The notes below the pieces were generated by a model, which was given only the letters and a program-made list of their open reading frames with translations, searched no databases and had not been told where the DNA came from. Of a stretch of DNA of 28,484 bases, positions 1 to 8,586 are shown piece after piece; within the stretch, counting starts at the first letter, position 1, and each line of letters begins with the position of its first letter. Both the position numbers and the translations under genes were made by a program. The stretch spans positions 1-28,484 of the forward strand of contig JAUCBJ010001823.1 in the NCBI GenBank assembly GCA_032718475.1, read 5' to 3'. Origin of the DNA: Nemertoderma westbladi (taxonomy: Eukaryota; Xenacoelomorpha; Nemertodermatida; Nemertodermatidae).

Positions 1-261
1 GCACAGAGAGTACTCGATGGAATAAAAACAACGATGATTGAAAATATTGGAAAGACGGCAGAGCGAGGTGAGCAACTGGATGATTTGTTGGAGAAAACAA
101 CAGACTTAGAATACTCGTCTGACACTTTTAGGAAAACTGCCGTTAAAATTAAAAAAAGATACTGGTGGCAGAATTTTAGAATATGGATTGCATGTGGTGT
201 CGTTGGTGCAATAGGTATAACTGCTATAGTGTTATTAGTTGTATTCCTGCTCCCATCATAA
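1..261 (+). CDS. VAMP/synaptobrevin-family R-SNARE, C-terminal part (5'-partial)
   Basis: R-SNAREs are tail-anchored vesicle proteins that zip with Q-SNAREs to drive membrane fusion. The frame is open from base 1 to TAA at 259-261 and gives 86 residues. The SNARE helix has the zero-layer arginine (R22 in TAERGEQLDDL), then a juxtamembrane basic/aromatic stretch with YWWQN (residues 54-58), matching the YWWKN/FWWKN of VAMP2 and VAMP8. A single hydrophobic segment (about residues 61-84) follows and the protein ends at once, as expected for a tail anchor. The N-terminal part of the SNARE motif and the true start lie left of the window; the internal ATG at 34 is not the start because homology begins before it. 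I cannot assign it to VAMP2, VAMP4 or VAMP8. An acceptor AG near base 5-6 is possible but unproven. Confidence 0.85.
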   Translation, partial: AQRVLDGIKTTMIENIGKTAERGEQLDDLLEKTTDLEYSSDTFRKTAVKIKKRYWWQNFRIWIACGVVGAIGITAIVLLVVFLLPS

Positions 262-421
262 TGATGCTGCTACTGTGTACTCTAGGTAGCCTACTGTTCA
301 TTGTAGGCCTACTCTCAAATTATTTAAATTTAAAAATTTTATTTCATTTATTAATCTAGTGTGAAGCAGAACAATTGAATTTTGCAAATCAAAAAGCAAG
401 TAGACTAAGGTAGTGTGTATT

Positions 422-490
422 AATATTAGAATTTCCGAGAATATTCGAATGATATTTGATATTCGAATATTGTTAAAGCATTCTAATATT
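422..490. repeat. Nested inverted repeat (hairpin)
   Basis: Outer arms AATATTAGAAT (422-432) and ATTCTAATATT (480-490) are perfect inverse complements. Inner arms ATATTCGAAT (441-450) and ATTCGAATAT (461-470) pair with a 10-nt loop. This could be a small MITE remnant. Confidence 0.6.
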
Positions 491-825
491 TTTTAACTTT
501 TATTAATAATTGTTCTTTAAGAAATGATTTGGAGAGGGAATTTAAGTAAAAAGGGATGTAGGCCCTACTGTTGTAGGTATGCCTATCAGGATTGGCACGT
601 TTATGTGACACCCGCAGAACTTCATAAAATACAGTCAGCTAAACCGGTACGGTACAGTTTCAATGGTTTCGTTAATTACACTCTTGACATAAGGATTAAG
701 AAATTATTGTCTAAAAGCAAAAAAAATTTTACATTAATTTATTTAGGGAGCTCGCAAGAAAGTAAAAGTAGAATACAACATCACCTTGGCTTGATTCGAT
801 TTAAGACTGCTCGCAAAATTTAATT

Positions 826-880
826 GTTTTGGTTAGAATAACTTACCACTGTAACCTCAACCTGTTCCTTTCCCTAAATT
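826..880 (-). repeat. Diverged member of the 72-bp repeat family
   Basis: The reverse complement carries GGGAAAGGAACAGGTT, GTTACAG and TTCTAACCAAAACAAT. It is the same order of blocks as the tandem units at 13469-13684 and the single copy at 8206-8268. Confidence 0.6.
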
Positions 881-949
881 TATAATTTAACATTGTGTGA
901 GGCGAAATATTAATTCACAGAGATGGGTCGGATTGAGATGGGATCTAGT

Positions 950-970
950 CCCCCCCCCCCCCCCCCCCCC
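950..970. repeat. Poly-C tract (21 nt)
   Basis: Uninterrupted run of C in AT-rich flank; one of several long G/C homopolymers in the window. Confidence 0.95.
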
Positions 971-1096
971 TTGTCTCAAGAAAAAAAAAGATAAATATGG
1001 TACAGGTTAGGGGCGTGCTGGTGCTGGATGGAGGTACAGTAAGGGTAAGGAGTACAGTAGCTGTAATTACTTTCTACTCTTAATTTCTAATGTAAG

Positions 1097-1152
1097 AAAT
1101 TTTCTGTGGGGCGAGCCACGAAAGTAAGTAAATGAGCTTAGGGTACAACTCA
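1097..1152 (-). repeat. Dispersed repeat, inverted relative to 25165-25208
   Basis: The reverse complement reads GTACCCTAAGCTC, then CTTACTTTCG and GGCTCGCCCCACA. The same blocks occur in order on the + strand at 25165-25208. The family is not identified. Confidence 0.6.
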
Positions 1153-1317
1153 CTACCCCAACCTTGTGTCTCTCTGTCGGTCTAATCTTTAAAGGCTTTC
1201 TCAGGAACTCTCCACTTTCTTAAACCAAAACTTTGTTGGACTGATCTACTGTATGAAAACATTTTAGAAAGATAGCATACAGAAGATACAGAAAGACTTA
1301 TACAGTTCGTCTGTCGG

Positions 1318-1533
1318 CCGCTAGGGGGGCTACATGTCTAAACATTAAATATCCTTTCTTTATATTGCTTTTAATCCGCCTGAAAGCTGAAACTTGGAAG
1401 ATGTACTAGTTGTGTATCTTTAAAAGGTGGCTAGTCCGCCTGTTGTTCTCCAGCCTGCCGCTAAGGGGATAAATGAATGAAAGTGAAAACCTTCCACCAA
1501 AGCTACACTTCAGAAGTTTGCCGCTAGATGGCG
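1318..1533 (+). promoter_or_regulatory. Three CTCF-like GCCGCTAG motifs
   Basis: CCGCTAGGGGGGC (1318-1330), CCGCTAAGGGGAT (1458-1470) and CCGCTAGATGGCG (1521-1533) lie in the same orientation within 216 bp. The third fits the general CTCF core CCDSYAGRKGGCR at every position, the first is one base off, and the second is weaker. CTCF organises chromatin insulation in most bilaterians. Motif similarity is visible; binding is inference. Confidence 0.3.
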
Positions 1534-2208
1534 AACTAGTTAGAAGCTTTACTAATTGCAATTAAAAGCAATAAATAATTGCAAAAATACAATTATTATT
1601 ATTAATAATTATTATTATTGCTATATAGGGTTAATACAAATATAATTTTGAAAATCATCATAAAGTCACATATCATCTAGTAGTACTGGTGGACGGGACG
1701 CACACGCCCTTGCCATGGAATGTCGTGACTCGCTCGCTTCGATCGTACGTTAACCGTATCGTACGCACAAACTGTATTATAATGATTTACCGCATAATAA
1801 CAATTTAATTGAACCGCAAAGGGCTAATGTTAGTAAAACGATTGTGTCCAGGTCCCGCCAATAATAATTAAAGGGGTGACGTCATGATGTTGATATATTT
1901 ATTTATTAAGGCTAATTGCTAGCTCCATATATAATAAATGAACAACATATACACATATTAAACATACATGGCGATAAACAGAAACATAAAAAAAAATACC
2001 GACACTTTGGACTAACAATAATAAATTATGAATTAAACATCAGAAAGATATCAGCCGAAATATAATATGTAACGCACATTATAAATTTTAGACATTAAAT
2101 TTTTAAAGCTGGTTTTTATTCAGTCGCTTTCTTATGTCACATTACTGATATTATTCGAATAAAAATACACTCTGTTTACATTGAGGATGTCAAATATTAG
2201 GCGCTCTG

Positions 2209-2481
2209 GTGAAATTATCCAATAGGACATTGGACTCCTTAGAACCATATCCAGCCATGCCGACATTTTCTCATTCAGAGGAAAACGCGTTTAAGTTTTT
2301 GAAGAGCCGCGATAAACCAACACATCATTATAATGATATTGTTTTTTTCAATGGAATTTATGTCTCAACCTCAACTACACGGCGTGATATCAAAAAGTTT
2401 GGAATGGGTATTGCTAATTTTGAAAAGCACCAAATTTTTCGAATTATTTTTGACATGGCACATTCTTACATAAATTTGTAA
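2209..2481 (+). CDS. Unrecognised open frame, possibly a gene or transposon fragment
   Basis: A 90-codon open frame ending just before the foldback element. The initiating codon would be GTG, unusual for a nuclear gene, so if it is coding it is more likely an exon or broken fragment than a complete gene. The translation has no low-complexity bias and includes FFNGIYVSTSTTRR and FEKHQIFRIIFD. I do not recognise the family and see no clear splice junctions. Confidence 0.15.
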   Translation: MKLSNRTLDSLEPYPAMPTFSHSEENAFKFLKSRDKPTHHYNDIVFFNGIYVSTSTTRRDIKKFGMGIANFEKHQIFRIIFDMAHSYINL

Positions 2482-2488
2482 TAATGTT

Positions 2489-3255
2489 GTATTAATGTGA
2501 TAAAATGAGCCACGTCCATGGACATGGCTCATTGCAGGCATGGGGGATATTTTCTAAGTGACTGTTGCAGCTATCGTGATGGAAGGTTCGGTAAAGAGAA
2601 TTAACGAGTCAATGATGTTGCGTTACGTATAATTAAGTTTACAGAATCTTTCAATAAATAAAGTTACAATAATATTTCACCCAACAGGGCTTTATCAAAT
2701 TGCATGGAATCTACTTACAAACAGGGAAGCTACATACCGCAGCACCGAACTACTACCTACCCAATCGACTGTTAGCACAATGAACAATGACCGGTAATTC
2801 GTAAAGAGGCCTAGCTACTTCGATTCCCCCCCCCCCCCCGGGTAATTCGTGTCTAATTTTGTAAATGTGACTTGTGTTCTTGCTTTTTATATGTATGTTG
2901 AGGATATATGTTGAGGTACTGTATGTTTATTTTGTCTATGCGTTTTTACTGTATGTGTACAGGTTTTTTTTGGAATTTGTTACCAGCCTGTCTCAAACTC
3001 TGCGGGGTGCTGTATATTGATTTCTGGTTGGTTAACTTCCCTGTTTGTAAGTAGATTCCATGCAATTTGATAAAGCCCTGTTGGATGAAATATTATTATA
3101 ACTTTATTTATTGAAAGATTCTGTAAACTTAATTTATACGTAACGCAACATCATTGACTCGTTAATTCTCTTTACCGAACCTTCCAGCAAGATATAGCTG
3201 CAACAGTCACTTAGAAAATATCCCCCATGCTTGCAATATTTTATCATTATGATAC
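2489..3255. mobile_element. Foldback (long inverted repeat) element
   Basis: The left arm (2489-2729) and right arm (3036-3255) are inverse complements over some 220 bp with scattered mismatches; they end inward at AACAGGGAAG / CTTCCCTGTT. The roughly 305-bp centre holds a 14-nt C run (2826-2839) and no ORF. Outer ends look like GTATTAATGTGATAAAAT and GTATCATAATGATAAAAT on inward reading. No target duplication is clear. The architecture fits a foldback MITE with no transposase. The left arm has an extra palindrome absent from the right arm. Confidence 0.85.
2505..2532. repeat. 28-bp near-perfect palindrome inserted in one foldback arm
   Basis: ATGAGCCACGTCC is followed directly by GGACATGGCTCAT with CATG at the centre; only one base pair is mismatched and there is no loop. 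The right arm reads continuously through the equivalent site (GATAAAATATTGCAAG on inward reading), so 24 bp are present on the left and absent on the right. Confidence 0.85.
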
Positions 3256-3733
3256 CACCAGTGACTTGGGCCAGCGCATACTTATCTTACTATTTGGACT
3301 TGGGTTTTATGACTTGCAACAAGATCTGCTAATTTGAATGAATGGAATTTATCATGGAAACTACTTTTGTCCAGGATTCCCACTGTACCATTAACTCAAA
3401 TTTGACAAAATCTGGACATGGCTGGTTGTTATGGTTCTAATGGGTCGATATATATAGTCACCTAAAATTCAAAAATGTTTAAAATTTGAATTATTAATTA
3501 TAATATGTTTACATTTGAAAATTGTGATATTTTTAATTTTTGAACCGTGTTAGGAAAGTTGTCAGCATTTTAATTAAAACAAAAAACAATCATAATTTTT
3601 TAACAACATCACGGTCCCGTATGGCAGCAAAAATGTTGCAATTTTCTTGAGGCGACCACATCGCATAATATATGTCGTTGGAAATAACCTATTTAGTGGG
3701 TCTAGAACCCTACGAATTGTGAGAGGTTAGTTC
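3256..3733. other. AT-rich spacer without recognised features
   Basis: No coding frame, RNA gene or clear repeat seen between the foldback element and the TTAA-flanked element. Confidence 0.5.
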
Positions 3734-4830
3734 TTAAGGGGAGGGAGGGGAGGGGGGGGGGGGGGTTACTGGCTTGGCATCAGTCAACATTTTGAAATGC
3801 TTACTGCACCAACCCTTAGCGACCAGAGCCAAAATTTATATTTTTAACTAGAATTGCTACTCCTTTGCTATGCTTTATTTTCAGAAGTTGTAACCTTTTT
3901 TTGGAATCAGCATGGCCGATTACGTGAAAAAATTCTAGAATAATTTTTGTTTCGTACTTTTCATGGAAATTACCGCTATTTTTTAAAATAATTTTCAAAT
4001 TTTCAAAAAAAAGCACAGTTTGTATTCCTAAAAAATGGTATAACAGATGAACAATTGCAAAACTAAAAAAAAACTGCTCGAATTTTATTATTGCTGGCCA
4101 CACTAGTAGCTTTCATTTGATACCAAAAACTTACAAATTGGTTGAAAAATGGCGGAGGAGTAGTGTTTTAAAAACGAAAAATAACATTGCGTGATAATTG
4201 CCTTTAAAGTTTGAACCTTCAGGCGCAAAAATTGTCTGTTAATATGTGAGAATGTCTGTCAATATATACACATAGCACCACGAAACCACAAAACCATGCT
4301 AAGATTATTGCTATGGGAGATTTCCTGGTCGGTGATTTCATTTCGGAGGTCAGCATATGTACCCCGACAATATGTCTGTTAAATATAAGAAAAGGGCACA
4401 CCATTTAGCTAAAAGTTTAGTTAAAGGGGTTTTCCTGGTCGCAGAATTCATTTCGAGTGTCAAATTTAACATTTGATGATTTCGAAATTGTCTGTTTGGC
4501 TGTCGGTTATATACATTACAGACAGATTACAGACTGACAGGCATACAGACAGAAACAACGAGGCCAAATTTGAATCATGACATCAGAAATGAAATCAGCG
4601 ACCAGGAAAACCCATATAGGGCATTTTTAGATAGATTGTATGCTTTTTATTGACGGACAGACATACTGACCGACAAACCGACAGTCAAACGGACAGACAG
4701 CCATATCTCGAAAAGTAAGATAGATCATGCTAAACGGTTTTCAAATTTGGAATCTTGATAAAAATCTGCTCTAAATGAAATTGAAAAAAACATTTGAAAA
4801 AAACATTTGAAAGCCAGTAACCCCATTTAA
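3734..4830 (+). mobile_element. piggyBac-like non-autonomous element, copy A
   Basis: GGGGTTACTGGCTT (3762-3775) and AAGCCAGTAACCCC (4811-4824) form a perfect 14-bp terminal inverted repeat. TTAA lies on both sides (3734-3737 and 4827-4830), the target site typical of piggyBac elements. On the right TTAA is 2 bp from the repeat. On the left 24 nt of G-rich DNA intervene, including a 14-G run, as if the terminal G tract had expanded. The interior has no transposase frame. It is rich in GACAGACAG/TGTCTGTC strings and carries TTTCCTGGTC blocks, two direct (about 4313-4352, 4424-4465) and one inverted (about 4578-4618). A second copy lies at 27425-28484 in the same orientation. The superfamily assignment is inference from the ends. 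Confidence 0.65.
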
Positions 4831-6313
4831 GATATATTCAGCAGGTAACATAACGTGTCCACCGGTCGACCATCATGGCGGCTCGTATAAGTTGATAAAC
4901 ACTAAATTCCGACAAAATATTTGAAATTTATTCAAATTGTGGAATTGTGGATGCCCTAACAAGGGATATTATTTATTAATATTAAAATAGTTCCTTTATT
5001 TCTGTTTTATTATTATTAAACTAATTGGAGTATTTGGCCGTCGAAAAATAATTGTGATTTATAAAACATTTTCGAAAAATTCACAATTTTCATCCTCCTC
5101 GGTGGTGGTCGCGATGTTAATAAACATTTGCATTTTTTGTAACTTATATACAAATGGTCTACCAATTAGCTACAATCCCATAACAAATATTAATGTTATT
5201 AATTAAAAGTTCAGAGCGCCGATAAGCTGACACAATTAAACAAAATTACTTATTATTCAATGAAAAGGTCTTAATAATTAATAATTATTAAAGACACCGA
5301 AATATTAACAATATCTAAAAGTATCACCATGTATAATACAGTATCACACTTGTATCACACCATTTTTAATAATATTTTGAGTGGAGAAACGATGAACATA
5401 ATTAAACACAAGTGTAATTACCGGTACATTACTAATTAGTAATTACCCATATATATATACACCGGTCCGGTAGGGTAATACACAAATTAGAAAATAAAGT
5501 ATGCGGTTTATTATGTTTGTTTTTATATTTTTATATAATTTAAATAAATAATTTAATTTAAATTTAGCTGAAAAGCTATGCGGACTGGGGTAACTAATAT
5601 TGAGCGTCGATATTATTATACAAATACAAAACTATAGGCCTAACCTAAACCAGTAAACTATATGATAATACCAGAATCGTGTAGATAGAACAAATTATAA
5701 GTCATTTAAATATAGGCCATATAAGTCATTATTATAAGTCATTTATTTTTGGTTTGATCTGTTTCTGTTTTATATCGAATTGATATCGAATCTGGGATAA
5801 AGGGGGAAATAACTCTACCTGTGGGAATATTAGCCTGAGTCATCATTAAATACTATTTTTTTGCATATTTTAAACTAACTACAGACACCCAAGCGGTACG
5901 AACTATAATAAGAATAAGGTAAGCTGATTATTTATCGTGTTGCGGAGTCCAAAACTAAGTCAATCTGAGAACGTCGTCGGGGTGTCCGCACAAACAAACA
6001 CCCCAAACATAGAAAAAGGCGAAATGGGAAAACAGATACATATTGGAACAGAAAAAACTTCGTATTGGTTTATATAATAAAGTCTATCTAAATATATATA
6101 TGAATATAATAAAACAATACATAAAAAGATAAAGTTTATTTTATTTATCGGCAATGTATTGCTTTATATCAACCGCCCACTCGCCCTGTGCAAAACCGGA
6201 GTATTAAATTGCAATCGTATTAAATATAATTTGCTAAATATTTTTCTTTCAAGCCACCTCAGGGAATATAACATTATAAACTCTCACTGAACTGGTATTC
6301 TAGAAAGAAAACA
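4831..6313. other. AT-rich intergenic DNA
   Basis: No convincing gene. Contains ATGGCGGCTC near 4875, AT-rich palindromic stretches (for example around 5272-5292), single TACCGGTA (5419-5426) and TAGGCCTA (5635-5642) sites, and the probable polyadenylation region of the AMMECR1 gene at its right end. The 64-codon minus-strand frame at 5960-6154 looks like chance. Confidence 0.55.
6135..6145 (-). terminator. Candidate polyadenylation signals for AMMECR1
   Basis: Two overlapping AATAAA hexamers read on the minus strand, about 170 nt downstream of the AMMECR1 stop. Their position suits 3'-end formation; there is no independent support. Confidence 0.4.
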
Positions 6314-7264
6314 TCAACTGTTCTTCGAGTTGCCTCTACGCGGGTGCCCGCTAGAGGCATCCCCGCCCCCGAACCGGGTATTGTGACCCCCGCTGTAACG
6401 CGTCACGCTGCGACCCGCGTCTGCACAACGCGATACATGACTCATATACTCCTCGTAAGTCGCGCAGGTTTTTATACTCCGATAACGTTTAACCACAATA
6501 GAAGTCCTAAACTCCTCTGTGATGGCCACCTTGAAACCGCCCTTACGCAACAGACTGTCTATAGTCTCTTGCTTAGACCAACCCATCTCCAAACAAACTT
6601 CCGGCAAGTACGTAGCCGTCTTTAAACTACCTTTCTCGTTGTGAAACTCAATTCGTATCCCGTGTAGCCCAATAGACCAGTCGAGGTAACTAGTGCAGTC
6701 CTCGAAATCCGAAAGGATAGAGACCGCGCAGACTAGGTGCTGAATCTCATTGGGAGAGATTGGAGGGAAGCGGCTGTCTCGCAGAGCGGAGGTCAGCGCA
6801 TACTCCTTCAACCCGTGTAGAACGTTCATTCGTTGGAACGTTCCTATGCAACCGCGCAGTTCCCGTTTCGGTCCCTTCTTCCAGGTCACGAAAAGCGGCG
6901 AGTGGTAGTCGGACAAGGGGGGCGTCGAGAAGCCATTCCGAGAACGCTCGAAGTGCGCGCGAAGTATATCGAAACAGTAGAACGCCAAGTGTTTCGTGAC
7001 CATCTGCTCCAGGCCGGGCCCATCTGGGGTTGGGCTACGGATGCCGTTGCTTAATCTCGCGCCCACCGGGGACTGGGCGCCTGACCCTTGCTGGTTCCGG
7101 CGATGGGGGGACACAGGGGGTGACATTTTTTGCTTTTTCGCGCCGCAGCAATGGGTTGACATGTCGGCGCTTCGCGGTTTCGCGATAGGAGAGGTTCGGC
7201 GACCAGTACAACTACTAGTCCCTGGTTCGCTGTTCTCGCGTTTACGGCGGTTGTGAATGTCCAT
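6314..7264 (-). CDS. AMMECR1: AMMECR1-family protein, single exon
   Basis: A 316-residue ORF. AMMECR1 proteins share one conserved alpha/beta domain of unknown biochemistry; the vertebrate gene is linked to a midface/elliptocytosis contiguous-gene syndrome. The domain covers about residues 84-272 and contains the hallmark LRGCIGTF (136-143), then DSRFPP (163-168), HGIRIEF (201-207), TATYLPEV (216-223) and SLLRKGG (237-243). Upstream, CCGAKKQKMSPP (39-50) matches the conserved N-terminal patch of vertebrate AMMECR1, so initiation at Met35 (7160-7162) is an alternative to the ATG at 7262-7264. The N-terminus is Pro/Ser-rich and the C-terminal tail Gly/Ser/Arg-rich; both look disordered. The frame is intact, CpG-rich and uninterrupted, whereas vertebrate AMMECR1 genes have several exons. 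This may be intron loss or a functional retrocopy; no poly-A remnant is seen. Confidence 0.93.
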   Translation of the reverse strand: MDIHNRRKRENSEPGTSSCTGRRTSPIAKPRSADMSTHCCGAKKQKMSPPVSPHRRNQQGSGAQSPVGARLSNGIRSPTPDGPGLEQMVTKHLAFYCFDILRAHFERSRNGFSTPPLSDYHSPLFVTWKKGPKRELRGCIGTFQRMNVLHGLKEYALTSALRDSRFPPISPNEIQHLVCAVSILSDFEDCTSYLDWSIGLHGIRIEFHNEKGSLKTATYLPEVCLEMGWSKQETIDSLLRKGGFKVAITEEFRTSIVVKRYRSIKTCATYEEYMSHVSRCADAGRSVTRYSGGHNTRFGGGDASSGHPRRGNSKNS

Positions 7265-7587
7265 TTATGCCGGTTAAAACAACGCAGTATTGAGGATGGT
7301 TAATATGTTACATAGCAGGACAAACGCAAGTCCTGAAAATGCATTGAAAGAAAAAATATGAAACAGATAAACGTAGATGCGCAGCGAAGCGGTTGGAAAA
7401 ATGAATAGATTCAGCCGAATGGGGAACAAGTTACACTAATATTTACTTTTAAAATGAATGAGTACTTAATTCGATTTGCATAGATCAGTAGAAAAAAAAG
7501 AGATAGGCCTACCTTTTGATGATATTGTCATAAAGTAGGCCTAGTTAGGCCTACCTATTCATTCAGTATGTAGCGTAGCCTATTGAT
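7265..7587. other. Region upstream of AMMECR1
   Basis: Presumed promoter side of the AMMECR1 gene. No TATA box or known element stands out. Three TAGGCCTA palindromes (7504-7511, 7536-7543, 7546-7553) cluster here. Confidence 0.4.
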
Positions 7588-7943
7588 CAGAGCCGGCAAA
7601 CTAGGTTTTTAGCTCCTAGCTGCCTAGGTCTTTTTAGGTTTTTTAAAATCACCAACTTTTGAAAATATATTTAAAAATAGGTTTTTTAATTAGTCTACTG
7701 ACAATAATTTATGTTTTAAGTTCTTTTAAACTCCACATACACGCATGGACGCCGACCTCAACCAGTCAACTGTCAACCTCAACATATGCAGATAACATAA
7801 CATATGCCTCAGCATATACATATACCTCACCTCAACATTATATTAAAAAACCTAAAAAACCTTTCGGTTTTTTTATAAAACCTAAGCAAAAAACCTAAAC
7901 CTATTATTTTTATTTAAAAATACTTAGGTTTTTTCCACCCCTG
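7588..7943. mobile_element. Possible small hAT-like non-autonomous element
   Basis: The left end CAGAGCCGGCAAACTAGG and the inward-read right end CAGGGGTGGAAAAAACC both start with CAG and match partly; CAGGGGTGG is a common hAT terminus. AGGTTTTTT repeats run inward from both ends, as expected for subterminal transposase sites. The flanking 8-mers (CTATTGAT, CTTGCGTT) match at only 4 of 8 positions, so a target duplication is not supported. No coding frame. Confidence 0.35.
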
Positions 7944-8539
7944 CTTGCGTTGCTGGCTTGTTATAATGCTGTACCGGTACTGCTGTAGCTGTAATGTGAT
8001 CAATATAAAACCAATATATGTTAACATTCAGACATTAGGCCTAGACTGTTAGAGGGTCCTACGACTTAGGCCTACGGGCGCCTACCTACCCCAAAATCTG
8101 AAATAGTAAAAAAATACCACAATAAGGGTAACCCGGTAAACAATTAGGCTACATACCGGTACCGGCAGACCGAGACCGGTACCCCAAAATAAGCCAACAA
8201 TGTTTAGAAACGGTGAGGGAAAGGAGCAGGTTACAGAGTGGCAAGTTTTTCTAACCAAAACAATAAACGTGAGTGAAAAACAAGTATTTAGGGCAGTCAT
8301 GCTGTAGGCTGGTAGGGGTATTTTGGTTTGACTGGTAGTACTGTAGTATAGGCCTAAACTGATAAAATTATTACAATATGCTATGTAATGCAATGATGAA
8401 TAGCAATAATGCTATGATTCCCAATAAATTTCCGGACTTCCTGACTTCTACTGCCTACTGCAATTTTATTTTAATTATTAATTGAAAACTGAATAATAAA
8501 CTGATAAACTGATAATAAACAGTGGATCTAACTGCTCTC
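7944..8539. other. Intergenic DNA with short repeats
   Basis: No gene recognised. Holds TACCGGTA (7972-7979, 8154-8161), TAGGCCTA (8036-8043, 8067-8074, 8349-8356) and one member of the 72-bp repeat family. The LINE 5' end lies somewhere near its right edge. Confidence 0.5.
8206..8268 (+). repeat. Single copy of the 72-bp repeat family
   Basis: GAGGGAAAGGAGCAGGTTAC and TTTCTAACCAAAACAATAAA match the tandem units at 13469-13684; the intervening dozen bases (around GTGGCAAG) differ. Confidence 0.75.
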
Positions 8540-8586
8540 ACACAATTTATTAGATAGAGTCAACAACAATACCTAAAAATCCGACA

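Larger units (their letters stand above)
262..2488. other. 3' flank of the VAMP gene and intergenic DNA
   Basis: AT-rich sequence with no recognised gene. The first part is presumably VAMP 3' UTR. It holds a nested hairpin (422-490), a member of a 72-bp repeat family (826-880), a 21-nt C run (950-970), a dispersed repeat (1097-1152), CTCF-like motifs (1318-1533) and AT-rich DNA at 1560-1660. An open frame at 524-823 (99 codons, +) resembles nothing I know and has no further support. Confidence 0.6.

Noticed and set aside
524-823. 99-codon open frame (+)
   Set aside because: No family resemblance, AT-rich context in the VAMP flank and no splice or start context to support it; treated as chance.
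3816-4404. Minus-strand open frames inside the TTAA-flanked element
   Set aside because: Low-complexity, Phe/Ile/Lys-rich readings of AT-rich repeat DNA with no transposase motifs.
6344-7256. Several + strand open frames opposite the AMMECR1 gene
   Set aside because: They are antisense shadows of a GC-rich coding exon and show no protein family features.
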